DNA from: Rheinheimera nanhaiensis E407-8
GTDB taxonomy: Bacteria > Pseudomonadota > Gammaproteobacteria > Enterobacterales > Alteromonadaceae
Assembly (NCBI RefSeq): GCF_000296695.1
Contig: NZ_BAFK01000015.1
Coordinates: 42,233-106,232, forward strand
Direction: 5' to 3'
DNA: 64,000 nucleotides
Of this stretch, positions 15,288-24,685 are shown piece after piece. A program made the translations under genes and the position numbers. Every line of letters begins with the position of its first letter. Positions within the stretch are counted from its first letter, which is position 1. Under the pieces are notes generated by a model. It did not search any database and had not been told where the DNA came from. It saw nothing but the letters and a program-made list of their open reading frames with translations.

Positions 15288-17212
15288 TCGGGCAGCTCCG
15301 CAAGCTTGGCTATCACGGCATCTGCAAGTCGTCCAAATGATTTTGGTATATTAGACAGTAAATTCTTGTCACTAATTTGAGCCAAGGCATCTATATGCGC
15401 AGTGGGCTTGCTGCCCAATTTGAATCGCTTATGGTAAGTATTAAATAGCTTTCTTTCTTTTAGAGAATATTGCTTAGGATTATGATGAGAGTTTCCGAGA
15501 ACCGCTTTAACAGTTGAAACTGTAGGTGCCTTGTAGTTTTCCTTAGAGTATTGTTCAGGAAAGGCTAATAACATTGAAAAATCTAAATCTAACGGCTCAG
15601 AAAAAAATATATTTTTCTTTTCAAGCTCTTTAAATAGATCCTTTGTACCATCTTCAAAAAAATGGTGAGTTCGGATAGGTATAGACTCATCATTCCAGGC
15701 TGAAATTATCCATGTATCAGGTAATGCATGAGCTGGAGTCAACTTTTTCAGTTGGTCATTTACATATTTAATACGCCCCCAACCACCATTATGTCTTGAT
15801 ACATCGAGATCCAGAAGCGTTATGTATGGAATCTCAAGCGCAGATAGCAGACGCCAAAAATGGTTAACATGTCTTCCTCCCAAGGGAGCAACCGTCACCG
15901 CAGATTCATCAACAGGTACCCCTTTCGCACTGAAAATACGTGGTAACACTATTTCTTCGCTATCCCCTTCACCCAAAACAACCAAACGTGAGAAGTAGAT
16001 TTCAGGGAATGCTTGGACAGCCTCACGTACAAACTTGTGCGCTTCATCTTTTCTAGAGGGCAATTGGATTTTCGTAATTTTTGATTGCCGGGTTTCGGTA
16101 AGTCGAAGATATCGAATATATTCCGGATCGACACGTCGCAACATCGACGGAGCATGCGTAGCAATTAGGGCCTGAGCATCTTCGTTGCTCGTCATTGAGT
16201 TAAGAGCGCTAACAATTCTTCCCAAATAGTGAGGTGAGAGGCTGTTCTCTGGTTCCTCAAGGGCTATTAAAGTAAAGACTGGCGGACGCAACTTTTCAGG
16301 GTCAAAAGAGTCGTCCTCACCGGCAAGGACAGCACGACCAACAGCTTGAGATGAGAGAACCAACGATAGATAGAGCATCGACTTCTGACCGTCACTGAGT
16401 CGAGAAAAATCGACAAGATTGTCATCATGTCCAGGCGAGAATGATACGGACAAATGACGAAGCAACGCCTCGATCTCAGATGCCACAAAAGTAATCTTGG
16501 GATCTGTAAAGTAGCTACCTTTATGAAGAGTGCTCCATGTTTTCTTCAGGTGGGCACTAAAAGCATTGACCGATGGATTAGCAGCCAAACTCTCGCTAAT
16601 CTGGTCGGTGAACCCTTTGACCTCTTCTCGTTCATTTTCCCAGTTCACGGCACGTAGCAATCGGCCAAGCAGCGCGTTCGTTCCGTATGCAATGTGGTCA
16701 GTCGGATCTCTTCTTGCGGGCAGATAGTGGACTTGTATGTGATTTCGTTCAGACCTGGGAACCGTTTGAGGATTTAGAGGTGAACCATCCGGGCCAGCTT
16801 CAAGCACATACACAAAAGTCTCATCGATATCCCCATCCAGGCCCATAGTGGCACTTAGGCGATATCGTACCCGAGGAATTCCGTCAGGGTCATCAAGGCG
16901 CATGTGACTGAAATGGGGAGCAACGGTCGAGTTATCTTCTTCATCCTCCAACTCGGGGAACACGAAGTCCGCCTCAATCCATAACTGCCTTTCTTCGGGC
17001 GCTTCTTGTTCATCGTGCGGGACATGGAAGTCTGAGCGCTGAATACGGCGTAATGATGGATCAAATGCAAACAGTCGGCACAAAGCCTGGAGTGCAGCAG
17101 TCTTGCCTGACCCGTTGGGGCCAATCAGATAGGTAATATTTTCCAGTGTCAGTTCTGTTGGTTCAGCACCAAAACTTTGAAAATTTGATATCCGAATACT
17201 GTGCAGTTTCAT
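15284..17212 (-). CDS. gajA: GajA, OLD-family ATPase/TOPRIM nuclease of a Gabija anti-phage system
   Basis: 642 residues from the ATG at 17,212, with GAAGG six bases upstream; a TTG four codons earlier is in frame but less likely. The ABC-type ATPase half shows Walker A GPNGSGKT (31 to 38), a signature LSDGQ (about 272) and Walker B LIALEEPENS (about 317), then the THAPSML histidine. The TOPRIM half shows GEGDSEE (about 415) and DLD (about 467) metal-binding acids. GajA is a DNA-nicking endonuclease held in check by nucleotides and released when phage replication depletes them. A class 2 OLD nuclease paired with UvrD is the Gabija definition. The IetS gene ends 77 bp upstream. Confidence 0.87.
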   Translation of the reverse strand: MKLHSIRISNFQSFGAEPTELTLENITYLIGPNGSGKTAALQALCRLFAFDPSLRRIQRSDFHVPHDEQEAPEERQLWIEADFVFPELEDEEDNSTVAPHFSHMRLDDPDGIPRVRYRLSATMGLDGDIDETFVYVLEAGPDGSPLNPQTVPRSERNHIQVHYLPARRDPTDHIAYGTNALLGRLLRAVNWENEREEVKGFTDQISESLAANPSVNAFSAHLKKTWSTLHKGSYFTDPKITFVASEIEALLRHLSVSFSPGHDDNLVDFSRLSDGQKSMLYLSLVLSSQAVGRAVLAGEDDSFDPEKLRPPVFTLIALEEPENSLSPHYLGRIVSALNSMTSNEDAQALIATHAPSMLRRVDPEYIRYLRLTETRQSKITKIQLPSRKDEAHKFVREAVQAFPEIYFSRLVVLGEGDSEEIVLPRIFSAKGVPVDESAVTVAPLGGRHVNHFWRLLSALEIPYITLLDLDVSRHNGGWGRIKYVNDQLKKLTPAHALPDTWIISAWNDESIPIRTHHFFEDGTKDLFKELEKKNIFFSEPLDLDFSMLLAFPEQYSKENYKAPTVSTVKAVLGNSHHNPKQYSLKERKLFNTYHKRFKLGSKPTAHIDALAQISDKNLLSNIPKSFGRLADAVIAKLAELPE

Positions 17213-17289
17213 CCTTGCCTTCAACTCCTAGAAGTATTTTCTTGTCTTAAAATAAGACAAAGGAAATTAAACTCATGGCTTTTGGTAAC

Positions 17290-19833
17290 TCAAGTTACAA
17301 TTTCTATTGCGACCTGATTTTCTATTGCAACTTCAATCTGATTCTCTATTACAGAGTAAATATCAACACTCTCATCAGGTACTTCAATACTAATAAGAAG
17401 GCTAAACCGCACTCTATTTTCCCACCGCTCTTCTGCAGTTTTATATTTCCACCATCCACCTACTGGAAAAATAGCTATAGTATGCATATCAGCTAAATCT
17501 TGAGCACTACCAGTCCAGTGATCTGAATGAATTGAACCTCTTGTTCGAAGTTGACTCCCTAAAAACCACCCATCATTGTCACCTTCTGGTCCATCGTAAT
17601 CATCCATATTTGCTAAACCATTAATGTAAGAACGGAAGTTAGCAATTGATTGACCAGGTCTGATAGTTTCAAACCTTAAACCATGAGATTGATAGCTATA
17701 TCTTGTACGATAACCTCTCCTACCAGGATTAGGTTCTATGAAGTAAGATAAAGTAACTTTGAGTTTAACTTCTAACTCTGGCGGCAAATTTTGCAATTCC
17801 GCGAGAGGCCAGGGTAACTGATAAAGTTTCATTTGATTTAGTCTAGGATCAGATGACGCATTAGCATCTTGGGATTTGATAAATGGCTGAATTTCGCCCT
17901 CAGCGATCAAAGTAAGCGCATGGTCAGCACTATATCTGGCTCTATCAATGTTTGTTACACCATACCCAACCGTACGCAATAATGTTTCTTTTGCTACTTT
18001 AGGACTATGTACTGCACTTAATAAACCAAATCGTTCCATCATTCGTGGAGTCCACTCCGCAGAGTGAATTATCAAACCTCGTATAGTCTCGGGCCAAAGT
18101 TCAGGATACTCAGCTGTTAACTGAGCCGCACATCTCGAGACTAACGCACACGCAGCGCTTGTATCACTACCCCGCTCAAAAACCTGACCGGTAGTTTTTC
18201 CTGATGTTGTTAATAATCCAACAGTATCTTCATTACTGAGTTCAGTCTTATCAGGTGACAAAAGTCGATTACCACCTTCGGCAACTACATCTGGCTTAAA
18301 TGGTGCTTGCTTTCTCCACGCCCAATTCACCGAAGAACGACTTGATGGAGCAACATCACCCGCCATTGCAAATGGTGACCAACCTTCAAAATATGGATCA
18401 TCATTTGTGGTCATTTCTGTATATGCCCCAACAGTAATAGCATTCCATGCTTGAGCTGGATCTTCTATCTGCGCGAGATTGACTTGATCCCAGTAGTCTT
18501 GGTCAGGACGAATATCTAAGTTGTTACCGGCAGAAATAACAAAAAGTCTCCGCTTTCCATCTTGCATACCAGAAGTGAATTGATCAATTTCTGCAGACCA
18601 TGAAGAAGGTCTGCCACTTTCTCTCTCATGATCAGACGTAACAGCAAGGCTATATACTCTATTTATATCAGGCCTATCTACTTCAAGTTTGGATGCTGTT
18701 CCTACCGTTATAGCCCCATATAAAAAGGGATCATTGTTGCCTTGCGGAGGTAAAATTCTTGCTGACTCAATAACATGTGATAGTTGGATAGCGCTATTTC
18801 CTAAAACGACATCCATCAAATTTCCAAATGCTGCAAGTCCTGCCTGCAAAGAACCATGCTCATTAAACGGCGCTAGTGCTTGATATTGATCGTATTTGGG
18901 CCAATCAGGATCCCAAGAAACAGAAAAATCATCACAGCACACTTTACTTAACAGCATGTTATTGTAATTAACACCAGTATCCAGTATTGACACACTGGTT
19001 GTTATATTATCTGAAAGAGATACTCGATCAGAAATACTCTTCAGCCACTCTTGTTGCTCTTTTGGTGAAGAGCTAATGATGGGAACTGGTGTCTCCTTCG
19101 CTTTCCGAATTTCTTCTAAATTTGAAATTAATTCAGGAGCTTTCTCTAGTTTGTTAACTGAGGCTTTAATAAGAACAACAAAAGAATTGAAAAATGATAG
19201 AGATGTGTTTCCTAAGCGACCATCAACTCTTTCAGCAAGAGACTCTGCTATTTTTTTAACGTCGTCTACGGTGTTACTTTTCAACCATAATTCCCACCAA
19301 ACATCAAGATTCTTATCTGCAGGAAATAACTCTATAGGATCTGTCCAAAATGACTCCAAATTTGCAAGCCTGATCTCGGAAATGCTATCTATTAACGTAT
19401 GATTTCGAGGAAAAGAAACGCCTTCCTTATTTGGTTTTCCATCTTTCTGAGGGTCTAAATACTGTTGTATTTTTTTAAGGAATGTATCACGTTTATCTTC
19501 GGGTATAAAAACTAACGCGAACTCTCTATCTCCTCTCATCTGGCAAGAACAGAGTTTAAAATCTCTGTTATCTAAACTATCTAATGGGAGCTTGCATCCA
19601 TTAACTCCGATAATTTCAACATAAATACCAGAATCATCTGTGATAGGATTAATTTGTTGTTTTCTTTTTTGTTCGTAAGCATTTATTAAATTCTGATATA
19701 AACCAGCCAAATAACTTCCATGTTGGTTTCTATCTCGACTAGGAACACCTGAATTTCGACCAGGCCTTTTAGATTTAAAAGGTTCGTCAATGAAAAACCG
19801 AGCCACATCTAAATGCTTCCTTTTAGAAACCAT
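17290..19833 (-). CDS. ietS: IetS, subtilisin-like serine protease of an IetAS defence system
   Basis: 847 residues. The S8 triad is recognisable: D285 (VSILDTGVN), H326 (NEHGSLQAG) and S559 (SDTSAAC), with the oxyanion asparagine N437 in VISAGNN. There is no signal peptide, so it is a cytoplasmic subtilase. A domain of about 280 residues precedes the protease and about 270 beta-rich residues follow. A cytoplasmic subtilase immediately after an AAA ATPase is the IetAS pair, first described as a plasmid stability module and later as an anti-phage system. Strongly AT-rich compared with the transfer genes, which suggests separate acquisition. It follows ietA by 20 bp. Confidence 0.8.
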   Translation of the reverse strand: MVSKRKHLDVARFFIDEPFKSKRPGRNSGVPSRDRNQHGSYLAGLYQNLINAYEQKRKQQINPITDDSGIYVEIIGVNGCKLPLDSLDNRDFKLCSCQMRGDREFALVFIPEDKRDTFLKKIQQYLDPQKDGKPNKEGVSFPRNHTLIDSISEIRLANLESFWTDPIELFPADKNLDVWWELWLKSNTVDDVKKIAESLAERVDGRLGNTSLSFFNSFVVLIKASVNKLEKAPELISNLEEIRKAKETPVPIISSSPKEQQEWLKSISDRVSLSDNITTSVSILDTGVNYNNMLLSKVCCDDFSVSWDPDWPKYDQYQALAPFNEHGSLQAGLAAFGNLMDVVLGNSAIQLSHVIESARILPPQGNNDPFLYGAITVGTASKLEVDRPDINRVYSLAVTSDHERESGRPSSWSAEIDQFTSGMQDGKRRLFVISAGNNLDIRPDQDYWDQVNLAQIEDPAQAWNAITVGAYTEMTTNDDPYFEGWSPFAMAGDVAPSSRSSVNWAWRKQAPFKPDVVAEGGNRLLSPDKTELSNEDTVGLLTTSGKTTGQVFERGSDTSAACALVSRCAAQLTAEYPELWPETIRGLIIHSAEWTPRMMERFGLLSAVHSPKVAKETLLRTVGYGVTNIDRARYSADHALTLIAEGEIQPFIKSQDANASSDPRLNQMKLYQLPWPLAELQNLPPELEVKLKVTLSYFIEPNPGRRGYRTRYSYQSHGLRFETIRPGQSIANFRSYINGLANMDDYDGPEGDNDGWFLGSQLRTRGSIHSDHWTGSAQDLADMHTIAIFPVGGWWKYKTAEERWENRVRFSLLISIEVPDESVDIYSVIENQIEVAIENQVAIEIVT

Positions 19834-19853
19834 ATAATTCCCTTATATACTTT

Positions 19854-20843
19854 TTATTTGTTATTACCTGACTGCCTTCTAGAAAAGGCCTTTAACAGTG
19901 TTTCACTTGTTATTTTTGCATTAAAATTCAAAACAGCTTCTTTAGCTGCATCTTCACAAGATCGGGTAATCTCAGCAGAGCTCAAACCATTTGCAGCTTC
20001 AGCAACCATCCTCCAATCAAAATCATCGGTATCGAAAAGCGATAGACGGTTTTGAATAAGAAGGCATATTTGATCAAATTTTGGTTTTTCAAACTTAATG
20101 ATATCATCAAATCTTCTATAAAGCGCTTGGTCTAGTAACTCTGGATGGTTTGTAGCTGCAACAATAATACTCTCTGATGCATCTTGCTCTACAAACAACA
20201 AAAATGAGTTTAACACCCTACGAATTTCCCCAACATCATTGGGTGCACCTCGTTGAGTTCCTATAGCATCAAATTCGTCAAAAAGATAAACAGCTCTTGT
20301 TTGCCTTATATGATCAAAGATCAAACGCAACTTTGCAGCAGTCTCTCCCATAAAACGTGTAATAAGATTATCTAGGACGATTGTATAAAGAGGTAATTTT
20401 AACTCTGTTGCCAACATAGATGCAGACATTGTCTTACCAGTTCCAGGAGAACCAGTAAAAAGAAGTTTTCTACGCGGCTGCAAACCAAACTGACTGAGTT
20501 TGTCCTTCTGACGTTGTTCTAATATCACCTTCTCCATACGTTCTTGCATGTCATCAGAAAGAACAAGCTCATTAAGACGAACACTGTGTGGCGTGAGCTC
20601 TAATAGACCTTTTAACTCACTTTGATTCTGTTGCGCAAAAGGTATAGTTCTAGACGATGCTAGACCCAGCTTATTGGTAGAACGCTGAGATTTCTCAACA
20701 AGATTTTTAATATCGCTCGCAAGCTTATTATGCCCCTGTCGAGCTTCTTTGGCAGCAACCTGAAGGGCAACAGAGTAAAAACGCTGATCGTCACGTTCAG
20801 CGTGACTCTTTAAAAGCGCTTTTAGTTGTTCCGCAGTAGCCAT
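19854..20843 (-). CDS. ietA: IetA, AAA ATPase of an IetAS defence system
   Basis: 329 residues. An N-terminal helical region (about 1 to 110) precedes a classical AAA module: Walker A GSPGTGKT (131 to 138), Walker B VYLFDE (185 to 190), sensor-1 asparagine N232 (AATNH) and arginine fingers R243-R244 (LYRRFDD). A C-terminal lid region ends at about 320. In IetAS the ATPase is thought to control or feed the partner protease, and loss of the ATPase releases toxicity in the plasmid context. Here it is the first gene of the pair. No typical transcriptional regulator sits next to it. Confidence 0.8.
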   Translation of the reverse strand: MATAEQLKALLKSHAERDDQRFYSVALQVAAKEARQGHNKLASDIKNLVEKSQRSTNKLGLASSRTIPFAQQNQSELKGLLELTPHSVRLNELVLSDDMQERMEKVILEQRQKDKLSQFGLQPRRKLLFTGSPGTGKTMSASMLATELKLPLYTIVLDNLITRFMGETAAKLRLIFDHIRQTRAVYLFDEFDAIGTQRGAPNDVGEIRRVLNSFLLFVEQDASESIIVAATNHPELLDQALYRRFDDIIKFEKPKFDQICLLIQNRLSLFDTDDFDWRMVAEAANGLSSAEITRSCEDAAKEAVLNFNAKITSETLLKAFSRRQSGNNK

Positions 20844-20921
20844 TATTCAATCTCCATAAGACGGGGCAACTTTACCAACTTTATACAATAAAGTCTGTGT
20901 AGTATGACAGGGTTTAAGCAC

Positions 20922-21506
20922 TTAATCCCCTCTAGAATTTTGTACACTCACCACCCCTACATGATTATAAATAGTCGTTCTAGATACACCATATCGCCTA
21001 GCAACATCAGATACAGGAATAGAACCATCTTTGAGTAATGCCCTAATCTCCCTGATATCTTTTTTCTGTAACTTTGGCTTCCGCCCACCCAAGCGCCCGC
21101 GAGCTCTTGCGGCTTCCAATCCCGCCTTAGTACGCTCGCTAATCAAATTTCGCTCAAATTCAGCCAAAGCAGCAAACACATGAAAAACCAGCTTTCCAGA
21201 AGCACTGTTCGTTTCAATCTGTTCTTGTAGGCTCAGAAATCCAACCCGTCGCTCATCAACCAGATGGGTAACAACGTTCACTAAGTCTGCCAAACTACGA
21301 CCTAACCTATCTAGCCTCCAAACGACCAACGTATCCCCAGGTCTAAGAGCCTTTAAGCAGTTATCCAGTTCGGGTCTAGCGGCATTCTTCCCACTGGCCT
21401 TGTCCTCGTAAATGATCTCGCAACCAGCAGCAGCCAACGCATCTCTTTGCAAATGCAGGTTTTGATCGTCGGTTGAAACTCTGGCATAGCCAATCTTTTG
21501 ATTCAT
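20922..21506 (-). CDS. Serine recombinase, resolvase/invertase family
   Basis: 194 residues. N-terminal catalytic domain opening with IGYARVSTDDQ (nucleophile S11), then the conserved VWRLDRLGRS (about 62 to 71) and E-helix region ending in ERTKAGLEAARARG, and a C-terminal helix-turn-helix of the Hin/Tn3 resolvase type (about 148 to 190). The size and layout are those of transposon resolvases or DNA invertases. No transposase or clear terminal inverted repeats flank it here, so it may be a leftover from the event that delivered the defence genes, or may resolve element multimers. Ribosome-binding site weak. Confidence 0.82.
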   Translation of the reverse strand: MNQKIGYARVSTDDQNLHLQRDALAAAGCEIIYEDKASGKNAARPELDNCLKALRPGDTLVVWRLDRLGRSLADLVNVVTHLVDERRVGFLSLQEQIETNSASGKLVFHVFAALAEFERNLISERTKAGLEAARARGRLGGRKPKLQKKDIREIRALLKDGSIPVSDVARRYGVSRTTIYNHVGVVSVQNSRGD

Positions 21507-21713
21507 GTACGTTTTTTTAACATAGAATTTTATACAAGTATTTTAACAAATTTATAGATTAAATTCCAACCAAATTGCTAAGTTATGAACTGTTAAGAAA
21601 ATGGTGGTTTGTTGAACAAGAAAATAAAAGCTCGGCTCTTTCTCTGAAAAACTTGATCTATATAAATAATCATATATAGTTCTATGTATAGTTAATCCTA
21701 TGGAGGTATTAAG

Positions 21714-22343
21714 ATGCCAGTAACTATTAGCATTTCCGATGATGTGTACCGCAGATTGGAAGCGTTGGCTGTCGGATTCGACACACCAGAGAGAGTTATC
21801 GAGCGATTGCTCGACTCGGTTGAGGAGGGCGGACCCAAGTCAAGCGAAAACAAACCGTCCCTAACCTTTGTCCCTGATGAGACTGCTTTCAAAAATGAGC
21901 TGATAGCTCGCAAGAAGGCACAGGTCGTTCTTCATTTGAAAAACGGTGAACGAGATGTCATTCATTGGAATGCGTCTAGATTCCAACCCAGTTCAAATCT
22001 TCGAGCTAATTTATGGTCTGGCATTCTGAGAAACTGGAAGGATAAAGGAATCACCTCTGCTGAACTTTCGGTTCTACCCAGGGGCCACAATCATCCCGAC
22101 GACAATACAGATCTATTAATAGCTATTGCCGGAGAAGTTCATTGGACGCTCGAAGAGGTAGAGCAGTACTTCGTTGATTACGATCTGGTAGGCAGTGACG
22201 ACGGCCATCCTTACTATTACCTAGCGACGTTCAGTGATGAGACACCTGACGAGCTGAAGCGAATTGCAGGGCTGAACAGCTCAAATCAACTTCACATGGG
22301 TCTAAACATAGTTCCGGATGAAGATCAGGGAGAATTCGAGTAG
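21714..22343 (+). CDS. Unknown protein with ribbon-helix-helix-like N-terminus
   Basis: 209 residues from the ATG at 21,714, with GGAGG seven bases upstream. The first 45 residues (VTISISDDVYRRLEALAVG...VIERLLDSV) look like a ribbon-helix-helix DNA-binding domain. The remaining 150 residues are acidic and aromatic with no family I recognise; tracts such as GHNHPDDNTDLL and DDGHPYYYL stand out. It is transcribed away from the resolvase and is the last gene before chromosomal housekeeping genes, so it may be an edge gene of the element. It could regulate its own expression or act with the defence cargo. Confidence 0.55.
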   Translation: MPVTISISDDVYRRLEALAVGFDTPERVIERLLDSVEEGGPKSSENKPSLTFVPDETAFKNELIARKKAQVVLHLKNGERDVIHWNASRFQPSSNLRANLWSGILRNWKDKGITSAELSVLPRGHNHPDDNTDLLIAIAGEVHWTLEEVEQYFVDYDLVGSDDGHPYYYLATFSDETPDELKRIAGLNSSNQLHMGLNIVPDEDQGEFE

Positions 22344-22470
22344 AGTAATATCTTCATATAATCAATACTTTATGTGTTTTGTGATTGGTAAGTTTTACTC
22401 CACATTTACTCCAAAAAACATATAATTTATTGATTTAAAATAACTAATTACTTTCTGTATCGGGAAGTAA
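22344..22470. other. AT-rich gap, probable junction between mobile element and chromosome
   Basis: 127 bp of markedly AT-rich sequence between the last accessory gene and the chromosomal MFS gene. It contains a direct repeat, TTTACTCCACA/TTTACTCCAAA-like (22,393-22,415), of the sort seen near recombination sites. Only one end of the element is in the window, so the duplicated attachment core cannot be identified. Confidence 0.35.
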
Positions 22471-23661
22471 CTATATTGGCTTATCTAGCTGCTGCGCGGT
22501 GTTATCTGTTGCTATTAGCAGCCAGACCAAGATCGCGCCTAAACTGACAAAGCCCGCTGCCAAATAAAGGCCGATATGATAGTGACCGGTTAGCTTAGCT
22601 AAGTAGCCGGTCAGCGCCGGCGCTATTACCTGGGCACTGCCATAGGCTAAGGTCATTTTACCCATTAATTTTGCCGGTTTACTCGGATACAAACGCCCGG
22701 CCATCGTTAGCACTAAACTGACTACACCGACAAAAGTCGCGCCAAATAAGGCGGCACTTAATAGCACAACAGCGATGCTGTTAAACCACAGCGGTAATAC
22801 GATTGAAATAGCCTGTAACAGTAGCGCCAGCATAATGGCTTTTAGGTAGCCGCTTTTACGGGCAACCAGATCCCACAGCAGTACTGCCGGCGTGGCGGCC
22901 AGCCCCAGCACGATAAAACTCAGGTTACCGCTGCCGCTTAAGCCCGGCATGCGCTCAACAATAGTGACGATAAAAGTGGCGCTAATCACATAGCCATAGC
23001 CGGCGCAAAAGTAACTGGCCAGCAACAGCCAGATAAAGCGGTTAGAGGGTGCGGCTTGGCTTGCGCTGGCAGCTTGTTGTATCCTGACAAGCGCTGGGCG
23101 CGGCAACCAGCGCCAGGCCGGAATAGCCAACAACAGGCCAAATAACGCCAGGTATTGCCACTGGCTACGCCAATTCAGCTGCAGGCTTAACATCAGCTCT
23201 ACCAGTATGGCGGATAAGGCGATACCAAAGCCCAGCCCGGCAAAATGAATGCCGAGCTCTGCCCGCTGCTGATGGCGCAATAGCCAATGCAAAATTAACG
23301 CCGACGCCAGTAGCATAGAGCAGGCACTGCTAAAGCCAGCAACAAAACGCCACAGCGCCCACAGCGTCAGGTTTGGTGTCAGTGCCATCGCCACGGTACT
23401 GACAATAGCCAATAGCAAGCCCAGCCGGTACAGTCGGTCTTTTAGCTGTAAATCGCTGATACTGGCGGCCAGCAAAGCGCCCGCCATATACCCCAGGTAA
23501 TTCACCGCCGCCAGATAACCGCCGCTGGCATCATCCAGCAGCTGTTGCTGCTGCATCAGCGGTAACAGGGGCGTGTAGGCAAAGCGGGCTATGCCTAAAC
23601 AGAGTAACTGGCTGAAAAAGCCCGCCAGTAACACATAAAAACGCTGTGCCGGTATAGTCAA
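22471..23661 (-). CDS. MFS transporter of the YbfB/YjiJ family
   Basis: 396 residues with about twelve hydrophobic spans. The opening (GFFSQLLCLGIARFAYTPLLPLM) is characteristic of the YbfB/YjiJ group of major facilitator proteins, whose substrates are not known. The chromosomal codon style (GC-balanced, frequent GCC, CTG and TTA) differs from the ICE genes to its left, which marks the boundary. Transcribed as the last of a leftward series of single genes. Confidence 0.8.
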   Translation of the reverse strand: MTIPAQRFYVLLAGFFSQLLCLGIARFAYTPLLPLMQQQQLLDDASGGYLAAVNYLGYMAGALLAASISDLQLKDRLYRLGLLLAIVSTVAMALTPNLTLWALWRFVAGFSSACSMLLASALILHWLLRHQQRAELGIHFAGLGFGIALSAILVELMLSLQLNWRSQWQYLALFGLLLAIPAWRWLPRPALVRIQQAASASQAAPSNRFIWLLLASYFCAGYGYVISATFIVTIVERMPGLSGSGNLSFIVLGLAATPAVLLWDLVARKSGYLKAIMLALLLQAISIVLPLWFNSIAVVLLSAALFGATFVGVVSLVLTMAGRLYPSKPAKLMGKMTLAYGSAQVIAPALTGYLAKLTGHYHIGLYLAAGFVSLGAILVWLLIATDNTAQQLDKPI

Positions 23662-23700
23662 GCCAGGGATCCGCTTAGTAAAACCTTAGCCTAACGCAAC

Positions 23701-23727
23701 AAAAAAGGCCGTGCTATACGGCCTTAG
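23701..23727 (-). terminator. Terminator of the YbhB-like gene
   Basis: On the minus strand AAGGCCGT, loop ATAGC, ACGGCCTT, followed by TTTT. Eight perfect pairs located 18 bp after the stop of the YbhB-like gene. Confidence 0.75.
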
Positions 23728-23744
23728 TCGGATACCCCTGCGGC

Positions 23745-24236
23745 TTAACGGGCGTAGGTCGCCGTTAGGGTAGCTTTGCCCAGTGCCATGGCGTTTAACA
23801 TAAAACCGACCACAGCGGCGCTGGCGCCATCTGCCGCGGGTAGCGTTTCTTCCGGCAAGGCCCACACCGTAAACTGGTAACGGTGCATACCATGGCCCTC
23901 TGGTGGGCAGGCGCCACCAAAGTCTTTCATGCCGTAGTCATTAGTAAAACTACGACAACCTGGCGGCAAACGCCCTTTACCGGCACCACGGGCTAAACCG
24001 CTGGCGGCAGCAGGAATATCGGTGACCAGCCAGTGCCAAAAGCCAGAGCAGGTGGGTGCGTCCGGGTCAAACACCGTCACGGCAAAACTCTTGGTGCCCG
24101 CCGGGGCATTAGCCCAATTCAGCGCGGGCGACACATTGCTGCCGCTGCAGCCAAAGCCGTCAAACTCCTGATCTTTGGCCATAAAATGGCCCTCTTTAAT
24201 ATCCGGGCTGGTTAGGGTGAAAACCTGCTTTGTCAT
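23745..24236 (-). CDS. YbhB/YbcL-family protein (PEBP, Raf-kinase-inhibitor-like)
   Basis: 163 residues, the usual length for bacterial phosphatidylethanolamine-binding-protein homologues. Conserved elements visible are the DPDAPT box (ligand-binding aspartates, about 56 to 61), FWHWLVTDIP and the later GPCPPEGHGMHRY-type motif (here GGACPPEGHGMHRYQF, about 109 to 124). No export signal. The cellular role of these proteins is poorly known. The trxC stop lies 27 bp upstream, so co-expression is possible. Confidence 0.9.
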   Translation of the reverse strand: MTKQVFTLTSPDIKEGHFMAKDQEFDGFGCSGSNVSPALNWANAPAGTKSFAVTVFDPDAPTCSGFWHWLVTDIPAAASGLARGAGKGRLPPGCRSFTNDYGMKDFGGACPPEGHGMHRYQFTVWALPEETLPAADGASAAVVGFMLNAMALGKATLTATYAR

Positions 24237-24262
24237 AACGCCTCCAAAAAGTGAGTAAATAC

Positions 24263-24685
24263 TTACTTATATTGCGATAACCATTGATAAAAGGCCTGCT
24301 TGGGAAAGGCACCCGCTTGCTGCGCAACAACCTTACCCTGTTTAAATACCATCAGGGTCGGAATAGAGCGGATATTAAACTGCGCCGCCAGTGCCTGCTG
24401 CTGCTCGGTATTAATCTTACCAAAGCGAAAGTACGGTTCCAGCTCGCTGGCGGCCTGGCTAAATACCGGCGCAAAGCTCTGGCAGGGGCCGCACCAGCTG
24501 GCCCAAAAGTCTACCACCAGCGGTAGCTCACTTTTTTGTGCATGGGCGGCAAAGTTACTGCTGCTCAGTTCTAACGCTTTACCCTGAAATAACGGCTGTT
24601 TGCATTTGCCGCAGTTGGCTTGCTGCGCCGGCTTATCAGGCGGCAGCCGGTTTAAGCTATTACAGCCAGGACAGGCAATGATCAT
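24263..24685 (-). CDS. trxC: Thioredoxin 2
   Basis: 140 residues with the two parts of TrxC: an N-terminal zinc ribbon (C5-x2-C8 and C25-x2-C28) and a thioredoxin domain with the WCGPC active site (C65, C68) and the cis-proline region SIPTLMVFK. TrxC reduces disulfides in cytosolic proteins and in Escherichia coli is under OxyR control; no OxyR site was identified here. Cytoplasmic, no signal. Confidence 0.95.
   Translation of the reverse strand: MIIACPGCNSLNRLPPDKPAQQANCGKCKQPLFQGKALELSSSNFAAHAQKSELPLVVDFWASWCGPCQSFAPVFSQAASELEPYFRFGKINTEQQQALAAQFNIRSIPTLMVFKQGKVVAQQAGAFPKQAFYQWLSQYK

Larger units (their letters stand above)
1..22400. mobile_element. Integrated conjugative element, right-hand portion (left end outside window)
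   Basis: The stretch holds F-type conjugation genes (traH, traG, traN), a FlhC-like transfer activator, a tyrosine recombinase, a serine resolvase, many small unknown genes and two defence systems, and stops where ordinary chromosomal genes begin (MFS transporter ending at 22,471). This content is typical of SXT/R391-like ICEs and IncC-type plasmids. Base composition changes within it: the transfer genes are moderately GC-rich while the IetAS genes are visibly AT-rich, so the defence genes are probably later cargo. The exact end is not proven; I place it in the AT-rich gap 22,344 to 22,470. The main site-specific integrase, relaxase and rest of the type IV secretion genes must lie left of the window. 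Confidence 0.75.

Noticed and set aside
20922..21506. Complete Tn3-type transposon around the resolvase
   Set aside because: No tnpA gene, terminal inverted repeats or target duplication could be seen.
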